Position numbers and translations under genes: made by a program | Source of the DNA: Methanococci archaeon | Lineage (GTDB): Archaea > AGJL01 > Methanococci > Methanococcales > Methanocaldococcaceae | Assembly (NCBI GenBank): GCA_013153845.1 | Contig: JAADDS010000035.1 | Span: 1-38,658, forward strand | Reading direction: 5' to 3' | Length of the DNA stretch: 38,658 bases | The notes under the pieces: generated by a model | Database searches by the model: none | What the model saw: only the letters and a program-made list of their open reading frames with translations | Told to the model about the DNA's origin: nothing | In this document: one piece after another, positions 8,370-18,438 of the stretch | How the letters are laid out: the number at the start of each line of letters is the position of its first letter | Position numbering within the stretch: the first letter of the stretch is position 1

Positions 8370-9749
8370 TTATAGATCTGCCTCTTTTATTGCCTCATAG
8401 AGTGAATCACATAAATAGTTAATCTCTTCCTCTGTTATTGAAAGTGGTGGGACTAAGATCACTACATTTCCAATTGGTCTCATATATATTCCTCGTTCTA
8501 ATAATTTTTCAGCAACTCTATAACCAGCTTTATACCCATAAGGGTATGGTTCTTTTGTTTCTTTATCTTTTACAAGTTCTATTCCTATCATAAATCCTCT
8601 TCCTCTCACATCTCCAACATGATCGAGTTCTTTTAACTTTTTTAGTTTTTCATGTAAAAGTTTTATCTTGGGTTGTATTTCTTCTAAAACGTTTTCTTTT
8701 TCAAATATCTCTAATGTTGCCAGTGCGGCTGAGCATAAGAGTTGGTTTCCTGTATATGTATGGCCATGGTAGAACTGCTTACTTTCTCCAAACTCTCCTA
8801 AAAATTGGTTATATATCTCATCAGTGGTTAATGTAGCTGCTAATGGTAAATATCCTCCTGTTATTCCCTTTCCAAGACATAAAATATCTGGTTTTTCTAA
8901 CTTTTTCAAATCCTCGTTATCACAAAAAAACATCTTTCCAGTTCTTCCAAATCCTGTGGCTACTTCATCTAAAATAAATATAATATCATTTTCTTTACAT
9001 GCCTTTGCTACTCCTTCAATATACCCATCTGGAAACGGGATCATTCCAGCAGATCCTCTAATCCCTCCTTCAAGAATAACACAAAACACTTCATCTGCTT
9101 TTTTTTCAATTAGATCGAGCATCTCATCTAAACAACGCATATCACAACCCTTTTCATTTCTCTCATCAGTGTCTTTAAATGAGTGGTATTTGCATCGGTA
9201 GCAGTAAGGAGGATCAGCATGATACCCTTTAAAAAGAAGAGGTTTAAAAATTCCATGAAAGAGTTCACTTCCTCCGACACTCATTGCTCCAACAGTATCT
9301 CCGTGGTATCCTTCTTTAACTGAGATGAATTTATTCCTCCCTTTGTCTCCTCTTAATACATAGTATTGGTATGCCATTTTAACCGCGATCTCTACGGCTT
9401 CTGCTCCATCTTCAGAATAGAACACTTTTGTCAAATGGTTTGGAGTTATGTCTATCAATTTTTTTGCTAATAATATAGAGGGAACATTTGCACTTCCCAA
9501 TAGTGTTGAGTGGCAGATTTTTTCGGCCTGTTTTTTTATTGCGTCGATTATTTCTTTCCTACTATGTCCAAAGAGATTACACCATATTGAAGAAACAGCA
9601 TCTAAATATCTTTTTCCATCTATATCAATTAGATAGTTTCCTTCTCCCCGCTCTATGATCAGATTTTTTGAGTCCCTATATTCTTTCATTTGTGTATATG
9701 GGTGCCAAATATGTTCCTTATCCCATTTTTCAAGCAAATCTCTGTTCAT
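8370..9749 (-). CDS. bioA: Adenosylmethionine-8-amino-7-oxononanoate aminotransferase
   Basis: Class III PLP-dependent aminotransferase, 459 residues, that converts 7-keto-8-aminopelargonate to 7,8-diaminopelargonate in biotin synthesis. The N-terminal WHPYTQM segment is diagnostic for BioA. DEVATGFGRTG (261-271) supplies the PLP Asp and LGKGITGG carries the Schiff-base Lys294. An inserted four-cysteine segment (Cys183, 186, 202, 206) follows the pattern CYRC...CDMRC and may bind metal; similar inserts occur in other BioA proteins. The start has AGGTGAAAGC immediately upstream. The other biotin genes are not here, but the ACT-domain gene follows closely downstream on the same strand. Confidence in the function is high. 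Confidence 0.93.
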   Translation of the reverse strand: MNRDLLEKWDKEHIWHPYTQMKEYRDSKNLIIERGEGNYLIDIDGKRYLDAVSSIWCNLFGHSRKEIIDAIKKQAEKICHSTLLGSANVPSILLAKKLIDITPNHLTKVFYSEDGAEAVEIAVKMAYQYYVLRGDKGRNKFISVKEGYHGDTVGAMSVGGSELFHGIFKPLLFKGYHADPPYCYRCKYHSFKDTDERNEKGCDMRCLDEMLDLIEKKADEVFCVILEGGIRGSAGMIPFPDGYIEGVAKACKENDIIFILDEVATGFGRTGKMFFCDNEDLKKLEKPDILCLGKGITGGYLPLAATLTTDEIYNQFLGEFGESKQFYHGHTYTGNQLLCSAALATLEIFEKENVLEEIQPKIKLLHEKLKKLKELDHVGDVRGRGFMIGIELVKDKETKEPYPYGYKAGYRVAEKLLERGIYMRPIGNVVILVPPLSITEEEINYLCDSLYEAIKEADL

Positions 9750-10265
9750 GCTTTCACCTCTTTTTATCTTAACATCTTATTTTAACATTTAAGGAATTAA
9801 CTAAAATCAATAAAATTGCAAATAAAAATAAAAATAATAAAACAAAATGTGTTAAGTTAAAAGCTTTTTGTCATTTTTATCTAAAATTTGATAATTTATC
9901 GAGAATCTTAAAAATATAAATTGTATATATTATCACTCTTCTTTATTATATTTCTTGATTATATTTCTTGCTTTTTTAAGTTTATAACAAAAGGGTAAAT
10001 GATAAAATATATATCAAAATATTTGGGCTATATAACATGTGCAAATAAGATTAAAATATTTTTATTCTTAAATTTTTGTTTTTATTTGGTTATCATTCTT
10101 TGGTTCTGGATCAAGCTTAAATTCAAAGTGTTAATTTTATAAATACAAAATTGCTATAAAGGATTATAACCTATAATATCTGATGTTATGCTCACTATTA
10201 TTTTCATTATTATTGCAATTATGTCAATATATTAACTTTAACATTCAAATATATGAGTGATGGTT
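9750..10265. other. Long intergenic region before the polymerase gene
   Basis: These 516 bases separate bioA (minus) and the DNA polymerase gene (plus). Base composition is strongly AT-rich throughout. I find no coding frame with a ribosome binding site and no GC-rich island that would suggest a stable RNA. It must carry both promoters: TTAAATG near 9790 on the minus strand is a candidate for bioA, and CTATAAAGG at about 10153 or AATATATTAA near 10227 for the polymerase. A 13-bp tandem repeat lies at 9945-9970. Confidence 0.5.
9945..9970 (+). repeat. Perfect 13-bp tandem duplication
   Basis: ATTATATTTCTTG occurs at 9945-9957 and again directly at 9958-9970 with no mismatch. It lies in the middle of the intergenic region and has no clear relation to either promoter; slippage is a sufficient explanation. 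Confidence 0.8.
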
Positions 10266-13200
10266 ATGATTCATGTTGCATGTTCAGAAAATATGAGAAA
10301 ATATTTTGAAAATATTGTAAAAGAAGTCGAAAAACTTTACAAAATAGCAGAAGAGTGTAGAAACAAAGGATTTGATCCTACTGATGAAGTAGAAATTCCC
10401 TTAGCTGTTGATATGGCAGATAGGGTTGAAGGATTAGTTGGGCCAAAAGGTGTGGCAAAACGAATAAGAGAGTTGGTAAAAGAACTTGGAAAAGAACCTG
10501 CCTCTTTAGAGATCGCTAAGGAGATCGTTGAGGGAAAATTTGGAAATTTTGATAAAGAAAAAAAGGCGGAACAGGCGGTTAGAACTGCACTTGCGGTTTT
10601 AACGGAAGGAATTGTCGCTGCTCCACTCGAAGGAATCGCAGATGTTAAGATCAAAAAAAATCCAGATGGAACTGAATATTTAGCAATCTATTATGCAGGG
10701 CCAATAAGAAGTGCAGGAGGAACTGCTCAAGCCCTATCGGTTTTAGTTGGGGATTTCGTAAGAAAAGCTATGAATTTAGATAAATACAAACCAACGGAAG
10801 ATGAGATCGAGAGATATGTGGAGGAAGTTGAGTTATATCAATCAGAAGTTGGGAGTTTTCAATACAGCCCAACCGCAGATGAAATTAGAACTGCTATAAG
10901 AAATATTCCCATAGAGATTACAGGAGAAGCAACAGATAACGTTGAAGTTTCCGGACATAGAGATCTTCCGAGAGTTGAGACAAATCAAATAAGGGGAGGA
11001 GCTTTATTGGTTTTAGTTGAAGGGGTTTTGCTAAAAGCACCAAAAATATTGAGACACGTTGATAAATTGGGAATAGAGGGATGGGATTGGCTTAAAGATC
11101 TAAAGGGTAAAAAAGATGATAATAAATCAGAGGAGAAAGTGGAAGATGAAGAGATAGATGAAGAGAACGATGAAGAATTAGAAGGATACTGGAGAGATGT
11201 TAATATAGAAGCAAATAAAAAGTTTATAAGTGAAGTTATTGCTGGAAGACCTGTTTTTGCCCATCCTTCAAAGGTTGGAGGATTTAGATTGAGATATGGA
11301 AGGAGTAGAAATACTGGCTTTGCTACGCAAGGTTTTCATCCTGCATTGATGTATTTAGTCGATGAATTTATGGCAGTTGGGACTCAACTTAAAACAGAAA
11401 GGCCCGGAAAAGCAACATGTGTTGTGCCAGTTGATAGTATTGAGCCACCAATTGTTCGTTTGAAAAATGGAGATGTTGTTAGAGTTGAAACAGTCGAAAA
11501 AGCAATTGAATTGAGAAATAGAGTTGATGAAATTTTATTTTTGGGAGATGTTTTAGTTAATTATGGTGATTTTTTAGAGAATAACCACCCTCTCCTACCA
11601 AGTTGTTGGTGTGAGGAGTGGTATGAACAACTCCTAAAATCAAAAAATATCTCCTACAATGAAGAGTTTATAAAAAACCCAAAACCAGATGAGGCAGTGA
11701 AATTTGCCTTAGAGACAAAGACCCCTCTCCATCCAAGATTTACATACCACTGGCACGATGTTAGTAAAGAGGAGATAATACTACTAAGAAACTGGCTTTT
11801 AAAAGGAAAAGAAGATAATTTTGAAGGAAAAAAAGTTTGGATTGTTGACTTAAAAACGGAAGATGATAAAAAGGCAAAGAGGGTTTTAGAGTTAATTGGT
11901 TGCTGTCATTTAGTTAGAAATAAAAAGGTTGTAATTGAGGAGTATTATCCTTTACTCTACTCTCTTGGGTTTGATGTTGAGAATAAAAAGGATTTAGTTG
12001 AAAATATAGAAGAAATTGCAAACTCTGCCAAAAATTCTATCCATTTCGTAAACTTGTTATCTCCTTTTGAAGTTAGAAGAAACACCTATGTTTATGTCGG
12101 AGCAAGAATGGGAAGACCAGAGAAAGCTGCCCCAAGAAAGATGAAGCCCCCAGTTAATGGTTTATTCCCAATAGGAAACGCTGGAGGACAAGTTAGGTTA
12201 ATAAACAAAGCAGTTGAGGAAAACAATACAGATGATATTGATGTTTCATATACCATATGCCCAAAGTGTGGAAAAATTTCTTTATATAGAGTTTGCCCAT
12301 TTTGCGGAACTAAGGTGGAGTTAAATAAGTTTGGAAAGATAAAAGCTCCTCTAAAAGATTATTGGTATAATGCGTTAAAAAGGTTGGGAATAAATAAGCC
12401 AGGAGATGTTAAGTGTATTAAGGGGATGACATCAAAGCAGAAGATCGTTGAGCCATTAGAAAAAGCAATTTTAAGGGCAATGAATGAGGTTTATGTCTTT
12501 AAGGATGGAACTACAAGATTTGACTGCACAGATGTTCCAATAACCCACTTTAAACCAAATGAAATAAATGTTGGTGTTGAAAAGCTTAGAGAGTTGGGTT
12601 ATGATAAAGACATACATGGCAGAGAGTTGGTTGATGGAGAGCAGGTTGTTGAACTAAAACCACAGGATGTTATAATTCCAGAAAACTGTGCAGAGTATTT
12701 TGTGAAGGTTGCAAACTTTATAGATGAGTTGTTAGAAAAACTCTATAATATGGATAGATTTTACAATGTAAAAGAGAAAAAGGATTTAATTGGACATTTA
12801 GTTATCGGAATGGCTCCTCACACATCTGCAGGTATGGTTGGAAGAATAATTGGTTATACTGAGGCAAGAGTTGGTTATGCCCATCCTTACTTCCACGCTG
12901 CAAAGAGAAGAAACTGCTTTCCAGGGGATACAAGGATTTTAGTAAATATAGATGGAAATGTTGAGAGAATTACATTAAAAGAACTATACGAGTTGTTTGA
13001 TGAAAAATACGAGGTCTTTGAAAACGATGCATTCGTCAGAAGAAAGCCGAAGAAAAATGTTAAAGTTTATTCTTTCGATACAGAAAGTAAAAAAGTAGTT
13101 TTAACAGATATTGAGGATGTTATAAAGATACAATCTCCAAATCATCAAATAAAGATTACGTTAGATGGAAACAGAGAGTTTATAACAACCCACGATCACC

Positions 13201-15056
13201 CAGTTATGGTTTATGAAAATGGCAAATTTGTTAAGAAATTAGGTATGGATGTTAAAGAAGGGGACTTAATGCTTATTCCAAAGATTGATTTTGAAGAAGA
13301 TAATATAGAGGAGTTCGACTTATTAAAAGAATTCTCAAAAGAAGAGTTTAAAGATCTGTGGAGTATTTTAAGAGTTATAGGAATTAGTAATTGGATTAAA
13401 GAAAATATTGGTAAAGAATTAATTAGAGAGTTGAAGTTAGATGAATATTTAAAATATGATACAATACCCTTAGATAAACTTCTTATATTATTAGAAAAAT
13501 CAAATTTAACAATTGATGAAGTTCCAAAAAACTGTTATATTGCAGTTAAAGATGATAAAACGAATATTAATAGGATTATTAAAATTGAACCCTTATTAAA
13601 GCTTATTGGCTACTATCTCTCTGAAGGATATGCAAGAAAATCAAAAACTGTCTATCACATAAATTTCTCAAATTCAGAAGAAGAAATTAGGGAAAATATT
13701 AAAAAATCCATAAAAGAGGCATTTGGAGATATAAACATATATGAGAGCAAAGAAGAAGGAAAATTGAGCTTATCATCAAGAGTTGTTTATTTATTCTTCA
13801 CAAGAGTTTTAAAAATTGGTAAAAATGTAAAATCAAAGAGAATTCCAAGATTTATTTTTAAATTGCCAAAAGATAAGGTTAAATTAATGTTATCTGCCTA
13901 CTTTGATGTAGAGGGAAGCATTTCCAATACAAAACCGAGAATTTCTGTTTATGGTGTAAATAAAATGTTGTTAGAGGATATTGATTTACTTCTAAATAGA
14001 TATGGAATTAAAACTTACTGGACAGTTTTGAAATCGAATATTTATGCCCTAAATATAGCTGGATGTTATTGTGATATATTCTTTAAGGAGATTGGATTTT
14101 TCTTAAAAAGAAAGCAGATGATCTATAAATTGCATAAAAACAGAAAAATAAATGATAATTTAACAGAACATAACTTTGGTTGGATTGTAAAAGTTAAAAA
14201 GGTTGAAATAATAAAATCAAAGGATGAATTTATCTATTCCTTAAATGCTAAAAAGTATCACAACGTAGTTATAAATGAGAACATTCAAACATATCAATGT
14301 GATGGAGATGAGGACAGTTTCTTCCTACTTTTAGATGCATTCTTAAACTTCTCTAAAAAATTCTTGCCAGACAAAAGAGGAGGACAGATGGATGCTCCGT
14401 TGGTCTTAACAACCATATTAGATCCGAAGGAGGTTGATGGAGAAGTTCATAACATGGATACGATGTGGAGTTATCCATTAGAGTTTTATGAAAAAACCTT
14501 AGAGATGCCTTCTCCAAAAGAGGTTAAAGACATTATGGAGACGGTTGAGGATAGGTTGGGAAAGCCAGAGCAGTATGAGGGGATTGGCTACACTCATGAG
14601 ACGTCAAGAATTGACTTAGGGCCGAAGGTTTGTGCATATAAAACACTTGGTTCGATGTTGGAAAAAACCGCCTCTCAGTTGCTTGTTGCAAAAAAAATTA
14701 GGGCTACGGATGAAAAAGATGTTGCTGAGAAAGTTATTCAATCCCACTTTATTCCTGATTTAATAGGTAATTTAAGGGCTTTTTCGAGACAGTCAGTTAG
14801 ATGCAAGTGTGGAGCAAAATTCAGAAGGGTTCCATTAAGAGGAAAATGCCCAAAGTGTGGATCAAAGCTTATTCTTACAGTTTCAAAAGGGGCTGTTGAA
14901 AAATATATGGATGTTGCTGAAAAAATGGCAGAGCAGTATGATGTAAACAACTATATAAAACAGCGACTAAAAATCATCAGAGAGGGAATAAACTCAATAT
15001 TTGAGAATGATAAAAGTAAGCAGGTAAAGTTAAGCGACTTTTTCAAAATTGGATAA
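10266..15056 (+). CDS. polC: DNA polymerase D large subunit (DP2), intein-containing precursor
   Basis: Catalytic subunit of the euryarchaeal replicative polymerase PolD. The precursor has 1596 residues; after removal of the intein (884-1344) 1135 residues remain, close to known DP2. The active-site sequence NCDGDED, whose two Asp bind catalytic metal, is formed by joining Asn883 to Cys1345, so splicing is required for activity. A CPKC...CPFC zinc site lies near 664-680 and a CKCG...CPKCG site near 1513-1532. The C terminus QVKLSDFF (1586-1593) is a PIP box for PCNA binding. An acidic, low-complexity stretch lies near 285-305. I start at ATG 10266, which has GTGAT six bases upstream, not at the upstream GTG 10257 or ATG 10260. 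The small subunit DP1 is not in the window. Confidence 0.96.
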   Translation: MIHVACSENMRKYFENIVKEVEKLYKIAEECRNKGFDPTDEVEIPLAVDMADRVEGLVGPKGVAKRIRELVKELGKEPASLEIAKEIVEGKFGNFDKEKKAEQAVRTALAVLTEGIVAAPLEGIADVKIKKNPDGTEYLAIYYAGPIRSAGGTAQALSVLVGDFVRKAMNLDKYKPTEDEIERYVEEVELYQSEVGSFQYSPTADEIRTAIRNIPIEITGEATDNVEVSGHRDLPRVETNQIRGGALLVLVEGVLLKAPKILRHVDKLGIEGWDWLKDLKGKKDDNKSEEKVEDEEIDEENDEELEGYWRDVNIEANKKFISEVIAGRPVFAHPSKVGGFRLRYGRSRNTGFATQGFHPALMYLVDEFMAVGTQLKTERPGKATCVVPVDSIEPPIVRLKNGDVVRVETVEKAIELRNRVDEILFLGDVLVNYGDFLENNHPLLPSCWCEEWYEQLLKSKNISYNEEFIKNPKPDEAVKFALETKTPLHPRFTYHWHDVSKEEIILLRNWLLKGKEDNFEGKKVWIVDLKTEDDKKAKRVLELIGCCHLVRNKKVVIEEYYPLLYSLGFDVENKKDLVENIEEIANSAKNSIHFVNLLSPFEVRRNTYVYVGARMGRPEKAAPRKMKPPVNGLFPIGNAGGQVRLINKAVEENNTDDIDVSYTICPKCGKISLYRVCPFCGTKVELNKFGKIKAPLKDYWYNALKRLGINKPGDVKCIKGMTSKQKIVEPLEKAILRAMNEVYVFKDGTTRFDCTDVPITHFKPNEINVGVEKLRELGYDKDIHGRELVDGEQVVELKPQDVIIPENCAEYFVKVANFIDELLEKLYNMDRFYNVKEKKDLIGHLVIGMAPHTSAGMVGRIIGYTEARVGYAHPYFHAAKRRNCFPGDTRILVNIDGNVERITLKELYELFDEKYEVFENDAFVRRKPKKNVKVYSFDTESKKVVLTDIEDVIKIQSPNHQIKITLDGNREFITTHDHPVMVYENGKFVKKLGMDVKEGDLMLIPKIDFEEDNIEEFDLLKEFSKEEFKDLWSILRVIGISNWIKENIGKELIRELKLDEYLKYDTIPLDKLLILLEKSNLTIDEVPKNCYIAVKDDKTNINRIIKIEPLLKLIGYYLSEGYARKSKTVYHINFSNSEEEIRENIKKSIKEAFGDINIYESKEEGKLSLSSRVVYLFFTRVLKIGKNVKSKRIPRFIFKLPKDKVKLMLSAYFDVEGSISNTKPRISVYGVNKMLLEDIDLLLNRYGIKTYWTVLKSNIYALNIAGCYCDIFFKEIGFFLKRKQMIYKLHKNRKINDNLTEHNFGWIVKVKKVEIIKSKDEFIYSLNAKKYHNVVINENIQTYQCDGDEDSFFLLLDAFLNFSKKFLPDKRGGQMDAPLVLTTILDPKEVDGEVHNMDTMWSYPLEFYEKTLEMPSPKEVKDIMETVEDRLGKPEQYEGIGYTHETSRIDLGPKVCAYKTLGSMLEKTASQLLVAKKIRATDEKDVAEKVIQSHFIPDLIGNLRAFSRQSVRCKCGAKFRRVPLRGKCPKCGSKLILTVSKGAVEKYMDVAEKMAEQYDVNNYIKQRLKIIREGINSIFENDKSKQVKLSDFFKIG
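12915..14297 (+). mobile_element. LAGLIDADG homing-endonuclease intein in DP2, C-terminal Gln
   Basis: A 461-residue in-frame intein. It begins with Cys in [10 protein letters not shown], the usual block A, and has the block B histidine in TTHDHP. Two LAGLIDADG-type motifs are visible, LIGYYLSEG near intein residue 230 and [10 protein letters not shown] near 325, so a homing endonuclease is present and looks intact. The C-terminal block reads [14 protein letters not shown] followed by Cys of the extein. The last residue is thus Gln, not the usual Asn, and the penultimate residue is Tyr, not His. Pol-II inteins of Pyrococcus with C-terminal Gln are known to splice, and I recall the same insertion point. 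The ends are fixed by the uninterrupted extein motif N/CDGDED. Confidence 0.93.
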
Positions 15057-15108
15057 GAATTTTTTAAATTTTTAGTTTTTAATTTAGATTTTTTAGATGG
15101 TTTATTGA

Positions 15109-15987
15109 CTATCTTTTTAAGAGCACGTTATCTCCTACATTAACACCTATATGATCAGCAACTGGTTTGCATTTTGCCTTTAATATATAATATATTGGTT
15201 TTTTTATTCTGTCTTCATATTCTGTTAAACTTTCATAATTGCCCATTCCCTTAGCCACGATTATATCTGCTGTTTCAAACTCTTTTATAAATTCTGAAGA
15301 GCATTCTTCTAAGATAACTCCTATTATGTCTGAACCTGTTGTTATAACTCTTCCAATCTCATCAATTTTTGCAATTTTCGCATCTTCTAATGTAGCATCG
15401 TTCAATATTGGCTTTCCTTTAACAACTGCAACAATTTCTTTTCCATATTTTTTGATCTCTTCCATTAAGACCCTATCAAATATTATCTCTCCTGCATTAT
15501 CACAGATATATAAAACTTTTTTTACATCCTTATTTTTTAAATCATCCAATAGTTCTCTACTGTTATCTAACGCCAACGTTCCGTTTAGGGTTTCTTCGAT
15601 CATTTTTTCAATATCAACTTCTACACTGTAAGCTCCGAAGTCAATAACATTTCCAGCAATTGCTGCCAAAACCTTCTTTCTTAAACGTTCGAGATCATCT
15701 CCCTCATCACTCATTTTTCTAACTTTTTCCAAATATTTAAGTGCTATTTTATTGGCTTTTTCTTTTAATGTTTTGTAAGGATCGCTGTTTCCACTAATCT
15801 TTTTTAAATGCCTATGAACCACAGTTCCCATCCACGCAGGAACTGCATCTTCCCCATAAACCTCTGTAATAACAGACATTGTATCTTTTATGAGTTTAAA
15901 TTGCTCACTTTCATCTCTTGATATTTCTTTTACAACTTCAACAACCTGCCTAACTATACAGATAGCACATTCGGGTTTTATTTTCAC
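15109..15987 (-). CDS. DUF89 (ARMT1-like) metal-dependent phosphatase family protein
   Basis: A 292-residue protein of the DUF89 family. Family members are metal-dependent phosphatases proposed to repair or discard damaged sugar and cofactor phosphates; the archaeal substrate is not known. The N-terminal ECAICIVRQ carries a CX2C pair typical of the subgroup. CDNAGEIIFD near residue 173 holds the conserved Asp-Asn, and GMGNYESL with the nearby ADIIVAKG completes the active-site pattern. The start is GTG at 15987, preceded by AGGTGAAATT, and no ATG is better placed. It converges with the polymerase gene 52 bases away and lies downstream of hflX on the same strand, with about 90 bases between. 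Confidence 0.85.
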   Translation of the reverse strand: MKIKPECAICIVRQVVEVVKEISRDESEQFKLIKDTMSVITEVYGEDAVPAWMGTVVHRHLKKISGNSDPYKTLKEKANKIALKYLEKVRKMSDEGDDLERLRKKVLAAIAGNVIDFGAYSVEVDIEKMIEETLNGTLALDNSRELLDDLKNKDVKKVLYICDNAGEIIFDRVLMEEIKKYGKEIVAVVKGKPILNDATLEDAKIAKIDEIGRVITTGSDIIGVILEECSSEFIKEFETADIIVAKGMGNYESLTEYEDRIKKPIYYILKAKCKPVADHIGVNVGDNVLLKR

Positions 15988-16075
15988 AATTTCACCTTTT
16001 TTATATTTTTTATTAAATATTTTTATTTATTTTTTATTTTAAAATTTTAGATCTGTTTATTCTTACCTTCTGTTT

Positions 16076-17293
16076 TTATCTTTCCGATTTTGAAGTGTTC
16101 AGTGTTTTTAGTATTCTATTTACATCTTTCTCTTTTGCTCTAAATGTTATAATATGTGTTGATCCCTCTATTATATCTTCTATTATTTCTGTGTTTTCAT
16201 AAAGATAAGATATAACTTTTGGATCGCAGGTTTCAACGGTTCCTGTTGAGAGATTTAAGTTTTCTAAGATTTTTGAAATGAGAAGATCGATATTTTCTCC
16301 ATATCTTGCAGAAACAAATATTGGATTTACTAAGTATCTTTCAAGTTTATTTAATATCTCATTTTTCTTTTTTTCTGAGATTTTGTCTACCTTGTTAAGA
16401 ACGGTAATTATTGGGGATTTGCAGTTAATTTTACTTAAAATTTCATGATTTACCTTTAACTTCCTTTCGATCTCCTCAACACTATCGGAAGAATCAACCA
16501 CTATCAGTATTAAATCGCTGTTTGCACTTTCTTCAATTGTTGATAGAAATGCCTCTATCATGAACGGAGGAAGATCATCCATAAATCCAACTGTGTCAGT
16601 AATCAACACCTTTCTTTTGATACCTTTTATCGCCCTTGTTGTTGTGGTTAACGTTGTAAAAACCTGATTTTTGGATTCTTTATTTTCTCCTGTTAGTATG
16701 TTTAATAAACTTGTTTTTCCAGCGTTTGTATATCCAATTAATCCTACAGAATCGAATTTTTCTCTACTCTTTCTTGCAATTTTTCTATGCTCTTTAACCT
16801 TTTCTAACTTTCTTTTTATTGTTGCGATTTCTTTTTTTATTTGTTGGTAGTATTTCTCAACTTCATAATCTCCATAACCTCCAAATCCCGGCTGTTCCCC
16901 CATTTTAGCTAATCTGACTTTTTCTCTTGCTCTTGGAAGCTCGTATTGGAGTTCTGCTAATCTAACTTGCAGTTTTGCCTCTTTGGTTCGGGCATGTTTA
17001 TAAAATATCCTCAAAACAAGCTCAACTTTATCTATTACTTCAACTTTAAATTTTTTTGCTAAATTATACTTCTGAGAAGGAGTTAATATATTCCCAATTA
17101 TAACTATTTCGATATTATTTTCTTTTATTGTTTCTACTAACTTTTCCACTAATCCACTACCTATTTGATACTTTGGATCTGGCTTTCTAACTTGAACAAC
17201 CGATTTAATTGGCCTATATAAAACCTCTGCCAATTCTTTCAACTCTCCAATGCTTTTACCATCATATTTTTTATCTTTTCTTAAAATTAACAA
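16076..17293 (-). CDS. hflX: GTPase HflX
   Basis: Ribosome-associated GTPase of the HflX family, 405 residues from the UUG at 17293. The N-terminal domain (1-135) is followed by a coiled, charged helix region (105-180) including the family's glycine-rich GEQPGFGGYG (132-141). The GTPase domain has G1 GYTNAGKTS (187-195), switch II DTVGF (233-237) and NKVDK for G4. Archaeal HflX binds the large ribosomal subunit and is linked to ribosome rescue or stress. There is no ATG near the start. GGAGGAGAG at 17312-17320 is too far from 17293 but correctly placed for an AUU at 17308, which would give a KKRALLILR N terminus. A TATA-like GTTTTTATAAAAA near 17336-17348 predicts initiation just before it. 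I keep 17293 as the conservative start. Confidence 0.92.
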   Translation of the reverse strand: MLILRKDKKYDGKSIGELKELAEVLYRPIKSVVQVRKPDPKYQIGSGLVEKLVETIKENNIEIVIIGNILTPSQKYNLAKKFKVEVIDKVELVLRIFYKHARTKEAKLQVRLAELQYELPRAREKVRLAKMGEQPGFGGYGDYEVEKYYQQIKKEIATIKRKLEKVKEHRKIARKSREKFDSVGLIGYTNAGKTSLLNILTGENKESKNQVFTTLTTTTRAIKGIKRKVLITDTVGFMDDLPPFMIEAFLSTIEESANSDLILIVVDSSDSVEEIERKLKVNHEILSKINCKSPIITVLNKVDKISEKKKNEILNKLERYLVNPIFVSARYGENIDLLISKILENLNLSTGTVETCDPKVISYLYENTEIIEDIIEGSTHIITFRAKEKDVNRILKTLNTSKSER

Positions 17294-17308
17294 TGCTCTT
17301 TTTTTAAT

Positions 17309-17645
17309 TATCTCTCCTCCGTAATCTTCTAATTTTTATAAAAACTTAAATCTAAATTTAAAATTTTTAACACTTTCTATCTATTTTTTAATTTAATTTA
17401 TTTTTAATTTATGCAATCTATTTTAATATTTATCCACTATACAAGTATATCTAAATATTTCAATTGTAAGATATATATTTTAAATTAAAAATTTTTAAAT
17501 TTTTAAGAGAGTTGTGATTAGTGGGTATGTATTAAATATAAAAAAACTACAAAATGTGCAATATTAAGAGTTATATTTCAAAAAATATTTCCAGAAATGA
17601 GAGTTTTATGGGTATTTTGCATACTTTTCTTTTTATATAGTGGAT
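17309..17645. other. AT-rich intergenic region upstream of hflX
   Basis: These 337 bases carry the hflX ribosome binding site and likely promoter at their left end (TATA-like sequence on the minus strand near 17336-17348). The rest is AT-rich and featureless. An open stretch at about 17598 encodes a 34-residue hydrophobic peptide but has no ribosome binding site, so I do not call it. Confidence 0.5.
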
Positions 17646-18254
17646 TTATATCGAATTTAAGTATTCATTTTTATAAATTATACCATCATGTCCAGTTATG
17701 ATATGCTTCCCAAGTAATTTTATCCTCCTTAAACTTCCCTTAGTAGCCCTGTAATCAACGATCTTGCTGGGAAAAATATCTTTTAAGATAGTGTCTTTTA
17801 ATGGAACTGTGTCTCCTGCTATAATGTAGTTGTCATAGATTATAGATATGGAGCCGTAAGTGTGTCCCGGGGTTTTTAATATTGTTATTTCATCATCTTG
17901 AAATTTTTCGATAGGAGTGTAATCTTCAACCTCATCTATGTTTGAATACAACTCACAGCCGTTGTAGTTTATTATACTTTCCTGTGAAGAAGCATATATT
18001 TCAGCGTTTTTAAACATCTCATTGTTCTCAATATGCCCCCTGTGTCTGTGTGTGTTGATAACAACATCTATATCTTTTACATCCAACTTTAATTTTCTTA
18101 GTTCGTTTATTATAATGTCTTTTTTGTCTTTTGTGGATGTGTCGACAATTATATTATGGTTTTTAGTTTGTATTAGGGTTATAGAGGATGATGACTTCTT
18201 AATCGAATGATCTTTTTCTATGATCTCTCCTTTGTATAGAAGTTTTATCATCAT
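17646..18254 (-). CDS. Metallo-beta-lactamase-fold hydrolase with altered metal motif
   Basis: A 202-residue single-domain protein of the metallo-beta-lactamase superfamily. The signature is THRHRGH (68-74), so the usual HxHxDH has Gly73 in place of the metal-2 Asp. Other ligands are kept: H131 in TPGHT, D148 in AGDTV and H189 in ITGHD. Loss of that Asp usually weakens the second metal site, so it may be a one-metal enzyme or a changed chemistry. Two ATGs at 18254 and 18251 both follow GGGTGATT; an ATG at 18266 would overlap the ribosome binding site and is rejected. The gene diverges from the molybdate-type operon, and a near copy of that operon's operator sits in its own promoter, so coregulation is likely. 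The substrate is unknown. Confidence 0.8.
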   Translation of the reverse strand: MMIKLLYKGEIIEKDHSIKKSSSSITLIQTKNHNIIVDTSTKDKKDIIINELRKLKLDVKDIDVVINTHRHRGHIENNEMFKNAEIYASSQESIINYNGCELYSNIDEVEDYTPIEKFQDDEITILKTPGHTYGSISIIYDNYIIAGDTVPLKDTILKDIFPSKIVDYRATKGSLRRIKLLGKHIITGHDGIIYKNEYLNSI

Positions 18255-18272
18255 AATCACCCACATAATTAA

Positions 18273-18312
18273 ATAGGATATATGATTCCTTATTCCTTAT
18301 GAAGTATATATG
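18273..18312 (+). promoter_or_regulatory. Operator-like element, copy 1 (GGAT-N6-TTCC)
   Basis: GGAT (18276-18279), six bases ATATGA, TTCC (18286-18289), then a second TTCC at 18293-18296. It matches copy 2 at 18410-18449 in the same orientation, identical in all but two of the first 24 positions and again in the AAGTATATAT tail. One half-site base differs from the GGAA-N6-TTCC consensus. It lies 20-60 bases before the start of the beta-lactamase-fold gene, where a repressor could block transcription. Confidence 0.5.
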
Positions 18313-18397
18313 TCTTTCGATTTCTTTTATTTTTGTTAATTTTTTTAAATTTTATGTTTTTATTTATATTTTTATATTTTTTTATATTTTATTTCTG

Positions 18398-18433
18398 TTC
18401 CTATAATTTATAGGAAATATGATTCCTAATTCC
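18398..18433 (+). promoter_or_regulatory. NrpR-type operator plus 19-bp palindrome, copy 2
   Basis: GGAA (18413-18416), N6 = ATATGA, TTCC (18423-18426) is an exact match to GGAA-N6-TTCC, the operator published for the nitrogen repressor NrpR of Methanococcus. A third half-site TTCC follows at 18430-18433. Overlapping on the left is a perfect inverted repeat TTCCTATAATTTATAGGAA at 18398-18416, which shares the GGAA. This clustering just upstream of the TATA box of a transporter operon is strong evidence for regulation; the identity of the regulator is inferred from the consensus. Confidence 0.65.
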
Positions 18434-18438
18434 GAAAA

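Noticed and set aside
17598-17702. 34-residue hydrophobic peptide frame near the 3' end of the beta-lactamase-fold gene
   Set aside because: It lacks a ribosome binding site and runs into the antisense of the neighbouring gene.
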